Positions 7,073 through 7,698 of a DNA stretch of 7,698 nucleotides are shown here, in pieces. The DNA is from an uncultured Clostridia bacterium. Its GTDB lineage: Bacteria; Bacillota; Clostridia; Oscillospirales; Acutalibacteraceae. The stretch lies in NCBI GenBank assembly GCA_958445555.1, contig CAUCSW010000028.1, positions 1 to 7,698 of the forward strand. The letters run 5' to 3'. Under the pieces are notes generated by a model. That model ran no database searches. It was not told the DNA's origin and saw only the letters and a list, made by a program, of their open reading frames with translations. Each line of letters opens with the position of its first letter. Within the stretch, counting starts at the first letter, position 1. The position numbers and the translations under genes are program-made.

Positions 7073-7435
7073 TTGACCGCAAAAGAAAAAGCGGCGCTCG
7101 CAATAAGAGCGCTGGACAGTAAAAAAGCACTTGATATATCCTGCACGGAGGTGGGCGAGCTCACGGTCCTGGCGGACTATTTCGTCAACGCCACCGCCAC
7201 TTCGTCGACCCAGGTCAAGGCACTTGCCGACGAGGTCGAATTCCGCCTCGGCGAAGCGGGAGAAAATCCGCGCCATACCGAAAAGGCAAACGATTGGATA
7301 CTCATAGACTGCGGAGATGTTATAGTTCATATCTTCGGCGCACAGGCAAGGGAATTCTACGCGCTTGACAAGATGTGGAGCGACGGTAAGCGCCTGGATA
7401 TAAGCGAGTTTTTGGACGACGGTGAGGATAAATGA
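7073..7435 (+). CDS. rsfS: Ribosome silencing factor RsfS (RsfA/YbeB/Iojap family)
   Basis: RsfS binds ribosomal protein L14 (uL14) on the 50S subunit and blocks joining with 30S, lowering translation when nutrients are short. From TTG 7073 the protein is 120 residues, close to the family norm. The Iojap core is clear: ALDSKKALDISCTEVGELT, then LADYFVNATATSSTQVKALADEVE, NDWILIDCGDVIVHIF, and REFYALDKMW. The loop reads NATATSSTQ where many members have CSGNSTTQ; the S-T-Q-V-K-A core is kept. Its stop overlaps the leuS start as ATGA. rsfS downstream of nadD and yqeK is a conserved Firmicutes arrangement, consistent with a group of growth-linked housekeeping genes. Confidence 0.95.
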   Translation: MTAKEKAALAIRALDSKKALDISCTEVGELTVLADYFVNATATSSTQVKALADEVEFRLGEAGENPRHTEKANDWILIDCGDVIVHIFGAQAREFYALDKMWSDGKRLDISEFLDDGEDK

Positions 7436-7698
7436 AATACGATCATTCGGCAATAGAGAAAAAATGGCAGAAAAGATGGGCTGACGCGGAAGTCTTTAAG
7501 GCAAAGGACGAGTTTGACAAACCGAAGTTTTACGGACTTGTTGAGTTCCCGTATCCCTCGGGCGCGGGTATGCATGTCGGTCATATAAAGGCTTACGGAG
7601 GTCTTGAGGTCGTGAGCAGAAAGCGCAGGATGCAGGGCTATAATGTACTCTTCCCGATTTTTTTTTTTAATGATACGGCGACCACCGAGAACTATGCC
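7432..7698 (+). CDS. leuS: Leucyl-tRNA synthetase, N-terminal fragment (3' end off the window; contains adapter sequence)
   Basis: LeuS is the class I synthetase that charges tRNA-Leu. The 89 codons present begin MKYDHSAIEKKWQKRW, continue with FYGLVEFPYPSGAGMHVGH, carrying the class I HIGH-type motif as HVGH (residues 48-51), and then RKRRMQGYNVLFPI (63-76). In the family this is followed by G-W/F-DAFGLP and TENYA or AEQYA. Here residues 77-84 read FFFNDTAT and then TENYA resumes in frame. The eight foreign residues match exactly the expected eight, so the frame is kept, but they come from the Illumina oligonucleotide described separately. The true gene is almost certainly intact in the organism. 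The ATG overlaps the rsfS stop by 4 bases, with GGTGAGG (7421-7427) just upstream. Confidence 0.93.
   Translation, partial: MKYDHSAIEKKWQKRWADAEVFKAKDEFDKPKFYGLVEFPYPSGAGMHVGHIKAYGGLEVVSRKRRMQGYNVLFPIFFFNDTATTENYA
7659..7690 (+). other. Illumina flow-cell P5 oligonucleotide (T10 spacer plus P5) embedded in the assembly
   Basis: Ten T (7659-7668, preceded by one more T at 7658) are followed by AATGATACGGCGACC and on to CACCGAGA, a 22-base exact match (7669-7690) to the Illumina P5 sequence. The flow-cell-grafted form of P5 carries a T10 spacer at its 5' end and a cleavable U directly after ...CGAGA, which is exactly where the match stops. Translated in the leuS frame it gives FFFNDTATTE. This is a technical artefact, not organism DNA. 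Confidence 0.97.

Noticed and set aside
7648..7659. CTCTTCCCGATT resembles the end of the Illumina TruSeq adapter (CTCTTCCGATCT)
   Set aside because: It has an extra C and encodes the conserved LeuS residues LFPI in frame with the upstream gene, so it is genomic. The likeness is coincidental, or at most a short region of homology.
7660..7689. A novel-looking peptide FFFNDTATTE inside leucyl-tRNA synthetase, possibly a new insertion or active-site variant
   Set aside because: The underlying bases are the T10-P5 Illumina oligo; the residues replaced are the conserved class I synthetase segment.

Overview
The window is a stretch of core bacterial chromosome with every gene on the + strand and almost no space between genes. 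The order is smc (cut by the left edge), ftsY, rdgB, yhbY, nadD, yqeK, an LCP-family gene, rsfS and leuS (cut by the right edge). This order, the Firmicutes-type FtsY without an acidic domain, the LytR-CpsA-Psr protein and the sequence style of LeuS and YqeK suggest a Gram-positive-type member of Bacillota, class Clostridia, probably an uncultured gut relative of Oscillospirales. The rank below class is a guess. The artefact at the right edge shows an Illumina assembly, and the window edge may be a contig end.

Layout: 2-2677 holds the C-terminal three quarters of the chromosome-organising ATPase SMC. 2728-3651 is the SRP receptor FtsY. 3648-4250 is the nucleotide-pool cleaner RdgB. 4255-4538 is a YhbY-type ribosome-associated RNA-binding gene that appears broken by a short frame-changing deletion. 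4551-5153 (NadD, NAD synthesis) and 5159-5743 (YqeK, Ap4A hydrolase) abut. 5730-7007 is a membrane-anchored LCP glycopolymer transferase. 7073-7435 is the ribosome silencing factor RsfS. 7432-7698 is the start of leucyl-tRNA synthetase. No stretch above 300 bases lacks a gene; the longest gaps are about 90 bases (after the yhbY stop, filled by its out-of-frame remnant) and 65 bases (before rsfS). I see no terminator, tRNA, mobile element or CRISPR.

Genes overlap by 4-14 bases at ftsY/rdgB, yqeK/LCP and rsfS/leuS, so most are probably co-transcribed and translationally coupled. Three of them (nadD, yqeK, rsfS) appear to start with TTG behind good Shine-Dalgarno sequences.

I found no new biological system. 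The strangest signal, at 7659-7690, is not biology. It is a T10 run followed by 22 bases identical to the Illumina P5 oligonucleotide, replacing the conserved GWDAFGLP-type segment of LeuS and creating the false peptide FFFNDTATTE. The second point of interest is the damaged yhbY, whose C-terminal half is intact but out of frame.
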